NCBI RefSeq assembly: GCF_020510445.1
Contig: NZ_JAHBAG010000001.1
Location: forward strand, 1,216,501 to 1,280,500
Direction of reading: 5' to 3'
From: Hydrogenophaga taeniospiralis
Lineage (GTDB): Bacteria; Pseudomonadota; Gammaproteobacteria; Burkholderiales; Burkholderiaceae_C
Length of the DNA stretch: 64,000 nucleotides
Part shown: in pieces, positions 1 to 10,156 of the stretch
How positions within the stretch are numbered: position 1 is the stretch's first letter
How the letters are laid out: every line of letters begins with the position of its first letter
Made by a program: the position numbers and the translations under genes
Notes under the pieces: generated by a model
What the model was told of the DNA's origin: nothing
Database searches by the model: none
Seen by the model: the letters and a program-made list of their open reading frames with translations, nothing else

Positions 1-845
1 GTGCGCAGCCGGCGCAGCGCCACCCGGGCCTGGTGGACGAACTCCGGGTCGGGCGGGGTCTGCGGGTCGCGCGCCTGCAGCAGCCCGGCCACATTGGCCT
101 GCAGGTGGGCCAGGCAGCTCAGGGCCGCCGCACGGAAAGCGGCGCGGGGGTGCATGTCGGGCGCCAGCAGCACCGGGCCGGCCTTGACCGGCTGCTGGCG
201 CTGCCCCTGGAACAGCGCCAGACCGCGCTCGGCCTTGCTGCGGTCCGAGGGGTGCAGCCACAGGCCGCGCGCGGCGTCGCCCTCGGGGCCCAGCGCCAGG
301 GTGTGCGCCAGATCGAGCAGCGCGTCCACCGGGCCGCTCTTGAGTTCGAGCTCCAGCTCCAGGATCGGCTCGCTCTGCGTGCCCCGGGGCGTGCTGGGCG
401 TGTGGCCGGTGGTGATGGCCCCTTCGTCGAGCGCCACCTCGATCAGGGCCTCGCCCTGGCGCAGCAGCCAGCTGCGGCGCGTGAAGTCGGTGCGGAACAC
501 CGGAACCAACTGCCAGGCCAGGCGGCTGAGCTCCTGCGCCAGGGCCGGGTCGTCCACCAGCGCCGCGAAGTCGAACGCGCCAGCTCGGGTCGGGCCCTCC
601 CATTCGCCGCGCCGCGACAGCCCGCCCACCGATGAGCCTGCGGTCTTCACGGTGAGCAGCGTGCGCCGGCCCACGCGCCGTTCGCGCACCGCGATGCGCC
701 GTTGCAACAGTGCCTGCGTGGGGGTGTCGAAATAGGTGTTGAACAGGCGTTCGCGCCGCGCGGTCTGGGCCAGCAGCGGGTGCGCCAGCAGGCGCGGCAG
801 CTCGTGTGGCCGCAGCGCGAGCTTGAGTTCGGTTTCCAGTGCCAT
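1..845 (-). CDS. CYTH-CHAD domain protein (inorganic triphosphatase-like), 3' end beyond window
   Basis: The minus-strand frame is open from the ATG at 845 to the window edge. It begins MALETELKLALRP, where the ETELK stretch is the charged N-terminal signature of CYTH triphosphate-tunnel proteins, followed by an FNTYFDTP segment and RRIAVRERR, both typical of the tunnel. The last visible residues, HQARVALRRLR, match the start of a CHAD helical domain (conserved His and Arg). Family knowledge: CYTH-CHAD proteins hydrolyse inorganic triphosphate, and CHAD binds polyphosphate. About 281 residues are visible; most of the CHAD domain lies outside. The gene is divergent from the MipA-like gene, with about 90 bp between the starts. 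Confidence 0.85.
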   Translation of the reverse strand, partial: MALETELKLALRPHELPRLLAHPLLAQTARRERLFNTYFDTPTQALLQRRIAVRERRVGRRTLLTVKTAGSSVGGLSRRGEWEGPTRAGAFDFAALVDDPALAQELSRLAWQLVPVFRTDFTRRSWLLRQGEALIEVALDEGAITTGHTPSTPRGTQSEPILELELELKSGPVDALLDLAHTLALGPEGDAARGLWLHPSDRSKAERGLALFQGQRQQPVKAGPVLLAPDMHPRAAFRAAALSCLAHLQANVAGLLQARDPQTPPDPEFVHQARVALRRLR

Positions 846-935
846 GGCTCCGAGTGTGCCGCAATGGGGCAAATCCTCCGGCACGCTTGCATCTGGTTGC
901 CATTTGCCCCGGCGCGCGCTGGCTATGATGCCCGG

Positions 936-1760
936 ATGTCTGGAATCAATTGGTGTGGTGTGTGTTGGGTGGTGGGCAGCTGTCTGGCCTGGGAGGCGCG
1001 TGCCGACGATCAGATCGTGATCGGCGGCGATACGGGTTACCTGGTGGGGGCCTCGGTGGTCAGCGCCACCGGGCACGTGGGCAGCGGCGGGCGCGTGTCG
1101 CTGGACCTCAAGCCCATGTGGGCCTTCCAGCTCGGGCCGTTCAGGGTGTCGAGATCGCGGGCCAATTCGCTCATGAACACCGGCCGCGAACGGTTGGAAA
1201 CCGGCCTGAGCACCGAATTCGACTGGTTGACCGACTGGCGGCTCGGCGCCTCGCTGCGCCTGGACAACGGGCGGTCTTTCGACGACGACCCCGTGTTCCG
1301 CGGCCTGCCCGACGTGCCCACCACCCTGCGCGGGCGCGTCTCCACCGGCCACCCCCTGGGCGAGCGCTGGGACTGGAGCATGAGCGTCGATCACGACCTG
1401 CTGGGGCGCAACGGCGGCATGCGCCTGGGCACGGGCGTGAATTACCGTTATCCGCTGTCGCCCCGCACGAACTGGGATTTTTCGCTTGGGGGCGGTTGGG
1501 GCGATTCGAGGTACCTGCGGACCCACTACGGCATCACGAACGAGGCCGCGCAGGCCACGGGGCGCTCCCCCTACCGGCTGGGCGGCGGCTGGGAAAACGT
1601 CCGGCTGGCCGCGAACTTCGAAACGGCGATGACCCACCACTGGGTGATCTTCGGGGGGCTGGAGGTGTCGCGCCTGCTCGGGGCCACCTCGCGCAGCCCG
1701 CTGGTCGGGCGGGTCACCACGCACGGTCTGAGCGTGGGGCTGGCGTACCGCAGCAAATAG
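936..1760 (+). CDS. MipA/OmpV family outer-membrane protein
   Basis: The protein has 274 residues. The start was chosen because it gives a signal peptide ending ...CLAWEARADD; the open frame runs further upstream but without secretion features. The body alternates amphipathic strands and carries MipA/OmpV hallmarks: a WGDSRYLRTHYGIT segment, a following QATGRSPY turn and a C-terminal SPLVGR...GLAYR strand ending near the terminus, as in outer-membrane beta-barrels. Homologues scaffold murein enzymes or act as small barrels; the substrate here is unknown. It appears monocistronic, with GC-rich palindromes directly downstream. Confidence 0.75.
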   Translation: MSGINWCGVCWVVGSCLAWEARADDQIVIGGDTGYLVGASVVSATGHVGSGGRVSLDLKPMWAFQLGPFRVSRSRANSLMNTGRERLETGLSTEFDWLTDWRLGASLRLDNGRSFDDDPVFRGLPDVPTTLRGRVSTGHPLGERWDWSMSVDHDLLGRNGGMRLGTGVNYRYPLSPRTNWDFSLGGGWGDSRYLRTHYGITNEAAQATGRSPYRLGGGWENVRLAANFETAMTHHWVIFGGLEVSRLLGATSRSPLVGRVTTHGLSVGLAYRSK

Positions 1761-1770
1761 CTGGAGCACC

Positions 1771-1855
1771 CCCCGCGCGTCGCCTGCGGCGCCACCCCCC
1801 TGAAGGGGGCGATGCCTGCGGCCCGGCGAAGCCGGTTCCGCGGTATCTCTGGGGT
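1771..1855. repeat. GC-rich palindromic intergenic unit (REP-like)
   Basis: Between the MipA-like gene and the restriction gene there are consecutive short hairpins: CCCCC-TGAA-GGGGG at about 1796-1809 and CCGGC-GAA-GCCGG at 1823-1835, next to a self-complementary GCGTCGCCTGCGGCGC-like stretch. It looks like the intergenic palindromes common in Comamonadaceae and may also end transcription of the upstream gene. No T-run follows. Confidence 0.45.
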
Positions 1856-1929
1856 GGCCGTTCGCAGCGACATAATCCTTGCTGAGCTGCGCAGCGGCAC
1901 CTGCTGCGCGTGGCCCATCCAGGGAACCT

Positions 1930-4900
1930 ATGAGCCAGCTCCTCATCAACGACTACCTCAAGCAACTCGACCTCATCAAGAAGGTCAGCGGCAGCCAACG
2001 CGAGACCATCGTCCGCGAAGCCTTCAAAGATTTGCTTAAGGCCTGGGGCCGGCAACACGATCTGGTGTTCCTCGCCGAGTACCCCGTCAAGACCGCGACC
2101 AAAACCAATATCGCGGTGGACGGTGCCCTGCTGCACGAGCTGCGCATGCCGCTGGGCTACTGGGAAGCCAAAGACGCCGACGACGACCTCAGCGAAGAGA
2201 TCGCCAAGAAATTCAAAAAGGGCTACCCGCAAGACAACATCGTCTTCAGCGACGACGCCAGCTTCGTGCTCATCCAGCACCGGCAAGAGGTGATGCGCTG
2301 CGAAGTGGCCGACACCGCCGCGTTGGAGAAACTGCTCAAGCTCTTCTTCGGGTTTGAGCGGCCCGAGATCGCGGGTTTTCGCGCGGCGGTGGAACAGTTC
2401 AAGACCGACCTGCCCGCCGTGCTCGACGCCCTGCGCCAGATGATCGAGGCGGCGCACGACAGCAACCCGGGCTTTCGCGCGGCCGAAGACAAATTCCTCG
2501 TGCACGCGCAAGAAGCCATCAACCCCGCGCTGACCGACGCCGACGTGCGCGAGATGCTGATCCAGCACATCCTGACCGAAGAAATCTTCGCCAAGGTGTT
2601 TGACGACAGCGACTTCCACCAGCACAACAACGTCGCCCGCGAGCTGTACGCGCTTGAAGGCGCCTTCTTCACCGGCGCGCTCAAGCGGCAAACGCTCAAA
2701 GGCCTGGAGAGCTATTACGCCGCCATCCGCGCCGCCGCTGCGCAGATCGGCAGTCACGGCGAGAAGCAGACCTTCCTCAAGGTCATCTACGAAAACTTCT
2801 ACAAGGTCTACAACATCAAGGCCGCCGACCGTCTGGGCGTCGTCTACACGCCCAACGAGATCGTGCGCTGCATGATCGACGGCGCCGACTGGCTGTGTGA
2901 ACAGCACTTCGGCAAGAACCTGATAGACAAGGACGTCGACATCCTCGACCCGGCCACCGGCACGGGCACCTACATCTGCGAACTGCTCGAACACTTTCGC
3001 GGCCAGCCCAAAAAGCTGGCGCAGAAATACCTGCACGAGCTGCACGCCAACGAGGTCGCCATCCTCCCGTACTACGTGGCCAACCTCAACATCGAAGCCA
3101 CCTACGCCGCCATCACCGGCCAGTACGCCGAGTTCCCCAACCTGTGTTTTGTGGACACGCTCGACAACGTGGGCCTGCACACCGCCCAGCGCGGCAGCGT
3201 GCAGGATTTGTTTGGCAGCGTGTCAGAAGAAAACGTGGCCCGCATCAAGCGGCAGAACAGCCGCCGCATCAGCGTCGTCATCGGCAACCCACCGTACAAC
3301 GCCAACCAGGCCAACGAGAACGACAACAACAAGAACCGCGAATACCCCGACATCGACCGCCGCATCAAAGCCACCTACATCGCCGAGAGCACTGCGCAGA
3401 AGACCAAGCTCTACGACATGTACGCGCGCTTCTTCCGCTGGGCCAGCGACCGGCTCGATGCGAACGGCATCCTCGCCTTCGTCACCAACCGCAGCTTCAT
3501 CGAGAGCCGTACCTTTGATGGCTTCCGCAAGACCGTGGCCGCCGAGTTCAGCGACATCTACGTGGTGGACCTCGGCGGCGACGTGCGCGCCAACCCCAAG
3601 CTCAGCGGCACCAAACACAACGTGTTCGGCATCCAGACCGGCGTGGCCATCAGCTTCATGGTCAAGCGCCTGGCCGCGACCAAAGAGAAGCGGCCCGCCC
3701 GCGTGTACTACCTGCGCCGCCCCGAGCTGGAGACCGCTGAAGAAAAGCTCAGCTTCCTCGCCAGCCACCCCATGCGCGCCATGCAGTTTGACGAGGTGTC
3801 GCCCGACAAGAACGCCAACTGGGTGAACCTGACCAGCAACGACTTTGAGACGCTGCTGCCGCTGGCGAGCAAGGAGACCAAGGCGGCGCAGACGGCGGGG
3901 AAAGAGCGGGCGATCTTCAAGCTGTTCACCAATGCCGTGAACACCGCCCGTGACGACTGGGTTTACGACTTCGACGGCGCCCACCTCCAGAGCAAGCTGG
4001 CATTTCTCATCGATGCGTACAACGATGAGCACAAAGCGACGAAGTTGCGCGGCAAAGTGGACGTCAAGTTGATCACCAAGGCCATCAAATGGAGTGCAGG
4101 TTTGTTGGGCAACGTAGGGCGAACCACCGCAGACCATTTCGATGCTGACTTGGTGGTTGAGTCCGCGTATCGCCCGTTTTTCTCGCAGGCGTACTACGCT
4201 GACCCGATTTTTTCGGACCGTTTGACCGGCAATCATGCTGAATGCTTCGGCTCGGATTTCAAGCGCAAACCGAAAAGCTTCGCCTTGACAGCGCCTGGAG
4301 CTTCCAGGTCGTTCAGCGCATTGGCGACCAAGGGCATAGCCGATTGGCACTTCCTGGGCGACACCCAGCTCTACCCGTTGACGCGAACCGGCAGCGGAAA
4401 TGATGCGGACAACGTCACCGACTGGGCTTTGAAGAAGTTCACTGCCTACTACGCCGAAGAAATCGGCAAAGGTAAAGGCGCGCGCAAGATCACCAAGGAG
4501 GCGATTTTTCACTATTGCTACGCCGTGCTGTACGACCCGCTGTACCGCGAGAAGTACGCGCAGAACCTCAAGCGCGAATTCCCACGCATCCCGTTCTATG
4601 CTGGTTTCTGGCAGTGGGCCGCGTGGGGTGAGCAGCTCATGGCGCTGCACATCGGCTATGAAGCCGTGGAGCCTTTCTCTTTGACCCGCCACGACGAACC
4701 CGACGCCAAAGCCCGCGCGGCGGGCCAGAGCCCGAAAGCCCTGCTCAAGTCCGACCCAGCGACCGGCAGCATCACGCTGGACAGCGAAACCACCTTGCGC
4801 GGCGTGCCCCCCGAAGCCTGGGCCTACAAGCTCGGCAACCGCTGCGCCATCGACTGGGTGCTCGACCAGCACAAAGAAAAGAAGCCCAAAGACCCGACCA

Positions 4901-5031
4901 TCCGCGAACGCTTCGATACCTACCGCTTCGCCGACCACAAAGAGCAGGTGGTGGACCTGCTGCAACGCGTGACCACGGTGAGCGTGGAGACGGTGAAGAT
5001 CACCGAGGCGATGAAAGGGGTGGCGCGATGA
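1930..5031 (+). CDS. Single-chain restriction-modification enzyme, type ISP/IIG-like
   Basis: The protein has 1033 residues, starting at ATG 1930 (MSQLLINDYLKQ). Order of parts: an N-terminal PD-(D/E)xK-type nuclease with D64 and E79-A-K81 (in GYWEAKD); a helical linker; an N6-adenine methyltransferase with motif I DPATGTGTY beginning at D340 and motif IV NPPYN at 453; and a C-terminal target-recognition part with the YDPLYREKYAQNLKREFPR and FWQWAAWGEQL segments typical of the type ISP C-terminal domain. Type ISP enzymes are about 1500 residues and carry a helicase; no Walker motifs are seen here, so the layout is closer to MmeI-like type IIG/IIL. Predicted role: methylating and cutting unmodified foreign DNA. 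The stop overlaps the next start (ATGA), implying translational coupling. Confidence 0.85.
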   Translation: MSQLLINDYLKQLDLIKKVSGSQRETIVREAFKDLLKAWGRQHDLVFLAEYPVKTATKTNIAVDGALLHELRMPLGYWEAKDADDDLSEEIAKKFKKGYPQDNIVFSDDASFVLIQHRQEVMRCEVADTAALEKLLKLFFGFERPEIAGFRAAVEQFKTDLPAVLDALRQMIEAAHDSNPGFRAAEDKFLVHAQEAINPALTDADVREMLIQHILTEEIFAKVFDDSDFHQHNNVARELYALEGAFFTGALKRQTLKGLESYYAAIRAAAAQIGSHGEKQTFLKVIYENFYKVYNIKAADRLGVVYTPNEIVRCMIDGADWLCEQHFGKNLIDKDVDILDPATGTGTYICELLEHFRGQPKKLAQKYLHELHANEVAILPYYVANLNIEATYAAITGQYAEFPNLCFVDTLDNVGLHTAQRGSVQDLFGSVSEENVARIKRQNSRRISVVIGNPPYNANQANENDNNKNREYPDIDRRIKATYIAESTAQKTKLYDMYARFFRWASDRLDANGILAFVTNRSFIESRTFDGFRKTVAAEFSDIYVVDLGGDVRANPKLSGTKHNVFGIQTGVAISFMVKRLAATKEKRPARVYYLRRPELETAEEKLSFLASHPMRAMQFDEVSPDKNANWVNLTSNDFETLLPLASKETKAAQTAGKERAIFKLFTNAVNTARDDWVYDFDGAHLQSKLAFLIDAYNDEHKATKLRGKVDVKLITKAIKWSAGLLGNVGRTTADHFDADLVVESAYRPFFSQAYYADPIFSDRLTGNHAECFGSDFKRKPKSFALTAPGASRSFSALATKGIADWHFLGDTQLYPLTRTGSGNDADNVTDWALKKFTAYYAEEIGKGKGARKITKEAIFHYCYAVLYDPLYREKYAQNLKREFPRIPFYAGFWQWAAWGEQLMALHIGYEAVEPFSLTRHDEPDAKARAAGQSPKALLKSDPATGSITLDSETTLRGVPPEAWAYKLGNRCAIDWVLDQHKEKKPKDPTIRERFDTYRFADHKEQVVDLLQRVTTVSVETVKITEAMKGVAR

Positions 5032-6740
5032 TGGATATGACTGAAGCGACGCGTCTGCTGGACGGATTCAGGGCATTGCCCGCGGAAACGGAGTGGCTGG
5101 ACTTCAAGGAGGCCAAGAACTCTTTCGATATCGACGAGTTGGGCAAGTACGTGTCGGCGCTGGCGAACGAAGCCAATCTGCTGGAGCGGGACAGTGGCTG
5201 GCTGGTTCTGGGCGTCAAGGACAAGCGAGACGCTCAAACGGGGTTGCGGCCCGTGGTGGGCAGCACTTTTCGGAACGGGGCCGCCGCGCTGAATGACCTC
5301 AAGCATCTGGTGACCCAGGGCACATCGCCGTCGCATGGTTTTGTTCAGGTCTTCGAGGTGCCGCATGCCGACTGCGCGCTGGGGGCTCGCGTTCTGATGT
5401 TCCAGATTCCCCCGGCGCTTCGCGGGCAGCCGGTGGCGTGGAAAGGTCATTTCTATGGCCGCGCCGGCGAGTCGCTGGGGGCACTGGGCTCCAAGTTCGA
5501 AGCCATCCGAATGCAATCGGCCGCGCTGGACTGGACGGCTCATTGCGTATCGGACGACTTTGGGCTCCTGTTGCCTGAGGCGTTGGAACGTGGCCGAGCC
5601 CTGTATGCGAAGAAGCACCCACGACGGCTTGACGAAATGCAGCAGTGGTCGGCAGAGCGATTTCTGGCGGGGCTTCGGCTGTCACGCCAGGGCGTGCTGA
5701 CACGGGCGGCCTTGCTGTTGTTCGGTCGTCAGGACGCTGTGTCCACCCTGGGCGATGTGTCCCCGCGTCTGACATGGCAGTTGTTGACCGATCAGGATGA
5801 GCCACTGGATTACCAGCATTTCTCACTGCCGTTCGTTGTGGCGGTGGACGCTCTCGTGTCCAAGATCCGCATCCACACCGTTCGGATACTTCCGCCCGGG
5901 CAACTGGCGCCGCTGGAGGTGCCGAACTACGACGACTGGGTGATCCGCGAGGCTTTGTTGAACTGCGTGGCCCACCAGGACTACGCGCTCGGCGGGCGCG
6001 TGCAGGTCAAGGAATCGCCCGCATCGCTCTTGTTTTCAAACGCGGGCGGGTTCATACCGGGCTCCATCGACAAAGTTCTGGATGCGTCGCACGCCACGCA
6101 CCTGTATCGAAACCCCTGCCTGGCGGATGCCATGGTGGAGCTGGGGTTGATCGACACCATCGGCAGTGGCATCAAGCGGATGTACCGGACGCAACGTGAT
6201 CGGCATTTCCCTTTGCCAGACTTCGACATCGAACAGGCGCCGCCGGCAGTGTCTGTCCGCATCTACGGTCGGGAGATCGATCCAGCGTTTACTCGTGCCT
6301 TGTTGCTGGCATCCCATCTCTCTCTGGCGGATGTGATCGCACTGGACCACGTTCAGAAACGACGGCCGATTGATGCCAAAGTGCTGACTGATCTGCGTCG
6401 GCGCAAACTGCTGGAAGGCCGATCCCCCGCAGTTCATATCGCAGCAGCGGTAGCCGACGCCACGAACCAGCGGGGACAGTACTCACGCTTGGCCGGTTTG
6501 CAGAAACCGGCACTCAAACAACTGGTGCTTGGCTTGATCGACCGGTTTGGCAAGGCAACGCGTGAGGATATTGAGCAAGCTTTGTTGGAGGCCATGCCTT
6601 CGGGGCTGACTGCTCAACAGAAAGCCAATCGGGTGAAGAACCTACTGAGTGAAATGTCCAACAAAGACAAAGCCATTGTGGCCAACCGAAGGGGCGTCGG
6701 CGCTGTGTGGACCCGGTGTCCGCCATTGTCTAAAGGCTGA
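5028..6740 (+). CDS. AlbA_2/Schlafen-type ATP-binding protein
   Basis: The protein has 570 residues. The N-terminal ~160 residues match the AlbA_2 (Schlafen-like) domain: TEWLDFKEAKNSF near the start, then GWLVLGVKD and GHFYGRAGES. The middle carries a GHKL-type ATP-binding segment (REALLNCVAHQDY, then NAGGFIPGS, and GLIDTIGSGIKRM). The C-terminal third resembles winged helices. Such proteins are usually annotated as putative transcriptional regulators and often sit next to restriction systems. The start overlaps the stop of the restriction enzyme by 4 bp, so the two are very likely co-translated. A defence accessory or control role is inference. A second ATG at 5031 would change the N-terminus by one residue. 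Confidence 0.8.
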   Translation: MMDMTEATRLLDGFRALPAETEWLDFKEAKNSFDIDELGKYVSALANEANLLERDSGWLVLGVKDKRDAQTGLRPVVGSTFRNGAAALNDLKHLVTQGTSPSHGFVQVFEVPHADCALGARVLMFQIPPALRGQPVAWKGHFYGRAGESLGALGSKFEAIRMQSAALDWTAHCVSDDFGLLLPEALERGRALYAKKHPRRLDEMQQWSAERFLAGLRLSRQGVLTRAALLLFGRQDAVSTLGDVSPRLTWQLLTDQDEPLDYQHFSLPFVVAVDALVSKIRIHTVRILPPGQLAPLEVPNYDDWVIREALLNCVAHQDYALGGRVQVKESPASLLFSNAGGFIPGSIDKVLDASHATHLYRNPCLADAMVELGLIDTIGSGIKRMYRTQRDRHFPLPDFDIEQAPPAVSVRIYGREIDPAFTRALLLASHLSLADVIALDHVQKRRPIDAKVLTDLRRRKLLEGRSPAVHIAAAVADATNQRGQYSRLAGLQKPALKQLVLGLIDRFGKATREDIEQALLEAMPSGLTAQQKANRVKNLLSEMSNKDKAIVANRRGVGAVWTRCPPLSKG

Positions 6741-6776
6741 AGTTATCAGGCCAAGCTCAGACAATTTTTAGACAAT
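6725..6776. terminator. Inverted repeat at the 3' end of the AlbA_2 gene
   Basis: ATTGTCTAAA at 6725-6734 overlaps the stop codon region and is perfectly complementary to TTTAGACAAT at 6767-6776, with 32 nt between. It could form a long-loop terminator or a protein site; no convincing T-run follows. Confidence 0.3.
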
Positions 6777-6811
6777 CATGGGTAAAAGTCTTTGTAAAAC
6801 AAGAACTTGAA

Positions 6812-6851
6812 TTGGATATCCGGTATCGGCGAACCGATATCGGATATCCAA
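6812..6851. other. 40-bp near-perfect palindrome downstream of uvrA
   Basis: The arm TTGGATATCCGGTATCGG (6812-6829) pairs with 6834-6851 around a CGAA loop, with one G/T mismatch that would be a G-U pair in RNA. It lies between the convergent 3' ends of the AlbA_2 gene and uvrA. On the uvrA strand it is followed by T-rich sequence, so it may be the uvrA terminator. The length and internal ATATC symmetry are unusual for a simple terminator. Confidence 0.6.
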
Positions 6852-6870
6852 TCTGGGTTGACTTCGGGCT

Positions 6871-9800
6871 TCAACGCCCCAGCAACCGCGCCAGATACCG
6901 CCCGGTGTGGCTCTCGCCGTTGGCGGCCAGATCTTCGGGGGTGCCCACGCCCACCACGGTACCGCCGCCCGAGCCGCCTTCGGGGCCCATGTCGATCAGC
7001 CAGTCGGCGGTTTTAATCACGTCCAGGTTGTGTTCGATCACCACGATGGTGTTGCCGGCGTCGCGCAGCTGGTGCAACACCTTGAGCAGCAGTTCGATGT
7101 CAGCGAAGTGCAGGCCGGTGGTGGGTTCGTCCAGGATGTAGAGCGTGCGGCCGGTGTCGCGCTTGCTGAGTTCCAGCGCCAGCTTGACGCGCTGTGCTTC
7201 GCCGCCCGAGAGCGTGGTTGCGCTCTGGCCGAGCTGGATGTAGGTCAGGCCCACGTCCATCAGGGTCTGCAGCTTGCGGTGCAGCGTGGGCACGGCGCCG
7301 AAGAAGGCGTGGGCCTGCTCCACCGTCATGTCCAGGATCTGCGCGATGTTCCTGCCCTTGTATTGAACGTCCAGCGTTTCGCGGTTGTAGCGCTGGCCGT
7401 GGCAGACCTCGCAGGGCACGTAGACGTCGGGCAGGAAGTGCATTTCCACCTTCACCACGCCGTCGCCCTGGCAGGCCTCGCAGCGGCCGCCGGCCACGTT
7501 GAAGCTGAAGCGGCCCGGGCCGTAGCCGCGCTCTTTCGCGGTGGGCATTTCGGCCATCAGTTCGCGGATGCCGGTGAACAGGCCGGTGTAGGTGGCCGGG
7601 TTGCTGCGCGGCGTGCGGCCGATGGGAGACTGGTCGACGTTGATGACCTTGTCGAAGTGTTCGATGCCTTCGATGGCGTCGTGTTCGGCCGGTTCTTCGT
7701 GCGAGCGGTAGAGCGTGCGCGAGACGGCGGCGTAGAGCGTGTCGTTCACCAGGGTCGATTTGCCCGAGCCCGAGACGCCGGTCACGCAGGTGAGCAGGCC
7801 GACCGGAAAGGCGACGCTCACGCCCTTCAGGTTATGGCCGGTGGCGTTGACGACGCGGATTTCCTGCAGCTCGCGCAGCGAGGCCAGGTGCGCGGCTTCG
7901 CGCGCGCTGCGGCGCTCGGCCGCCGGGCTCATGGGGAAGCGCGACTTGATGGGCGCGGCCCTGGCCGCGGCGGCGGACTTGTTCACCGGCAGCCAGGGCG
8001 TGCGCCGCGTGGGCACGGCGATCTCGCGCGCACCGCTCAGGTACTGGCCGGTCATCGAGCCGGGCGTGGCCATCACCTGTGCGCACGTGCCCTGCGCCAT
8101 CACATGGCCGCCGTGCACGCCCGCGCCCGGGCCCATGTCGATCACGTGGTCGGCGCAGCGGATCATGTCCTCGTCGTGCTCCACCACCAGCACGGTGTTG
8201 CCCAGGTCGCGCAGGTGCTGCAGCGTGGCGATGAGGCGGTCGTTGTCGCGCTGGTGCAGGCCGATGCTGGGCTCGTCCAGCACATACATCACGCCGGTCA
8301 GGCCGCTGCCGATCTGGCTCGCCAGGCGGATGCGTTGGGCCTCGCCGCCGCTGAGCGTGTCGGCGCTGCGGTCCAGGCTCAGGTAGTTCAGGCCCACGTC
8401 GTTCAGGAACTTCAGGCGCTGGCGGATCTCGTTGATCACGCGCGCGGCGATGTCGCCCTTGGCGCCCGGCAGCTGCAGGCGCGTGAAATAGGCCAGCGAC
8501 TCGCCCAGCGTGATGTGGCTGATCTTGTAGATGGGTTGCTTCTGCTCGCCTTCGCCCACGAACACGTGGCGCGCTTCCTTGCGCAGGCGCGAGCCGCCGC
8601 ACTCGGGGCAGGGCTGGGTGGCGCGGTAGCGCGCCAGCTCTTCGCGCACGTTGGCGCTGTCGGTCTCGCGGTAGCGGCGCTCGAAGTTGCGGATGATGCC
8701 TTCGAAGGGGTGTTTTTTGCTGATCTTCTTGCCCGCGCGTTCACCCGATTCGAGCGCGTAGCTGAACTTGATCTCTTCGTCGCCCGAGCCGTAGAGCAGC
8801 ACCTGCCGCACCGCTTCGGGCAACGATTCCCAGGCCGCTTCGGCGCTGAACTTGTAGTGCGCCGCCAGGCTTTCGATCATCGCGAAGTAGTAGCCGTTGC
8901 GCCGGTCCCAGCCCTTGATGGCGCCGCTGGCCAGGCTGAGCGTGGGGAAGGCGACCACGCGCTCGGCGTCGAACACCTCCGTGTGGCCCAGGCCGTCGCA
9001 GCTCGGGCAGGCGCCCATGGGCGAGTTGAACGAAAACAGCCGCGGCTCCAGCTCGCCCACGGTGTAGCTGCAGACCGGGCAGGCGAACTTGGCGGAAAAG
9101 CCGTGTTCGGCGCCGCTGTCCATCTCCACCGCGATGGCGCGGCCTTCGGCCAGGCGCAGCGCGGCCTCGAAGCTTTCGGCCAGCCGCTGGCGCAGCGGGT
9201 TGGCGCCGGTCTCGTCGAGGTCGGGCCGCACCTTGATGCGGTCGATCACCACGTCGATGTTGTGTTTCTCGGTCTTTCTCAGCGCCGGCAGGGCGTCGAA
9301 GTCGAGCACCTCGCCATTGATGCGGAAGCGCACGTAGCCCTGGGCCTGCATGTCGGCGAACAGCTCCAGGAACTCGCCTTTTTTCTCGCGCGCCACGGGT
9401 GCCAGGATCATGAGGCGCGTGTCCTGCGGCAGCGCCAGCACTGTGTCCACCATCTGCGCCACGCTCTGCGAGGCCAGCGGCAGGTCGTGGTCCGGGCAGT
9501 GCGGCGTGCCGGCGCGGGCGTACAAGAGGCGCAGGTAGTCGTGGATCTCGGTCACCGTGCCCACGGTGGAACGCGGGTTGTGGCTGGTGGCCTTCTGCTC
9601 GATGGCGATCGCGGGCGACAGGCCCTCGATCAGGTCCACGTCGGGCTTGTCCATCAGCTGCAGAAACTGCCGGGCGTAGGCGCTCAGGCTTTCCACGTAG
9701 CGGCGCTGGCCTTCGGCGTACAGCGTGTCGAACGCCAGGCTCGATTTGCCCGAGCCCGACAGCCCGGTGATCACCACCAGCGCGTGCTTGGGGATGTCGA

Positions 9801-9945
9801 GGTCGATGTTCTTGAGGTTGTGCGTGCGCGCGCCGCGCACGGACAGCACGGCGGCCGTGCGCAGGGCCGCGGCGTGGGCGGGGCTGAGCGGGGCGGGCGG
9901 CGCGTCCAGCGCGGTGCCGGTCAGCGGGGTCGGGTTCTGGTTCAA
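6871..9945 (-). CDS. uvrA: UvrABC excinuclease subunit A
   Basis: This is the DNA damage-recognition ATPase of nucleotide excision repair. Two ABC modules are visible: Walker [10 protein letters not shown] in the first and GVSGSGKST in the second, with [18 protein letters not shown] and [12 protein letters not shown] signatures and ILDEP/VLDEP Walker B segments. Zinc-module cysteines are seen in [14 protein letters not shown]...CPSC and CEACQGDG...CEVC. Between the modules is an Arg/Ala-rich stretch of about 60 residues ([17 protein letters not shown]) that is longer than in E. coli. The start is uncertain: I chose a TTG (MNQNPTPL after translation, 1024 residues); the frame is open further upstream but reads as non-protein, and a GTG just before the conserved [11 protein letters not shown] is another option. 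Confidence 0.95.
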   Translation of the reverse strand: MNQNPTPLTGTALDAPPAPLSPAHAAALRTAAVLSVRGARTHNLKNIDLDIPKHALVVITGLSGSGKSSLAFDTLYAEGQRRYVESLSAYARQFLQLMDKPDVDLIEGLSPAIAIEQKATSHNPRSTVGTVTEIHDYLRLLYARAGTPHCPDHDLPLASQSVAQMVDTVLALPQDTRLMILAPVAREKKGEFLELFADMQAQGYVRFRINGEVLDFDALPALRKTEKHNIDVVIDRIKVRPDLDETGANPLRQRLAESFEAALRLAEGRAIAVEMDSGAEHGFSAKFACPVCSYTVGELEPRLFSFNSPMGACPSCDGLGHTEVFDAERVVAFPTLSLASGAIKGWDRRNGYYFAMIESLAAHYKFSAEAAWESLPEAVRQVLLYGSGDEEIKFSYALESGERAGKKISKKHPFEGIIRNFERRYRETDSANVREELARYRATQPCPECGGSRLRKEARHVFVGEGEQKQPIYKISHITLGESLAYFTRLQLPGAKGDIAARVINEIRQRLKFLNDVGLNYLSLDRSADTLSGGEAQRIRLASQIGSGLTGVMYVLDEPSIGLHQRDNDRLIATLQHLRDLGNTVLVVEHDEDMIRCADHVIDMGPGAGVHGGHVMAQGTCAQVMATPGSMTGQYLSGAREIAVPTRRTPWLPVNKSAAAARAAPIKSRFPMSPAAERRSAREAAHLASLRELQEIRVVNATGHNLKGVSVAFPVGLLTCVTGVSGSGKSTLVNDTLYAAVSRTLYRSHEEPAEHDAIEGIEHFDKVINVDQSPIGRTPRSNPATYTGLFTGIRELMAEMPTAKERGYGPGRFSFNVAGGRCEACQGDGVVKVEMHFLPDVYVPCEVCHGQRYNRETLDVQYKGRNIAQILDMTVEQAHAFFGAVPTLHRKLQTLMDVGLTYIQLGQSATTLSGGEAQRVKLALELSKRDTGRTLYILDEPTTGLHFADIELLLKVLHQLRDAGNTIVVIEHNLDVIKTADWLIDMGPEGGSGGGTVVGVGTPEDLAANGESHTGRYLARLLGR

Positions 9946-10156
9946 GGCGGGGTCACCAGGGCTGGGTTCTGGCGTCAAAAAGGCAACCCGACATGATACG
10001 GCGGGACCACTTCCGGGGTGCGCCCACCGGACCGGGCGGCGTCCAGGGCATGACGGAGCGCAAACACCGCGCAGCGGCGGATGACGGGACTTGGTTTTTC
10101 GGGCGGATTGGGCGTACTGTGCAGACCTTGGTGGCAACAAGAAGGGCGGGTTCCCC

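Noticed and set aside
1..735. Plus-strand open frame at the window start
   Set aside because: The minus strand encodes a clear CYTH-CHAD protein over the same bases.
1714..3180. 488-codon minus-strand frame overlapping the MipA-like and restriction genes
   Set aside because: Antisense of the nuclease part; composition is that of a mirror frame and it has no domain.
3223..4965. 580-codon open frame opposite the restriction enzyme
   Set aside because: It mirrors the methyltransferase gene, whose catalytic motifs are on the plus strand.
6907..9996. Very long open frame on the plus strand
   Set aside because: It is the antisense of uvrA, rich in Val/His/Ala as expected for the mirror of GC-rich codons; uvrA has all family motifs.
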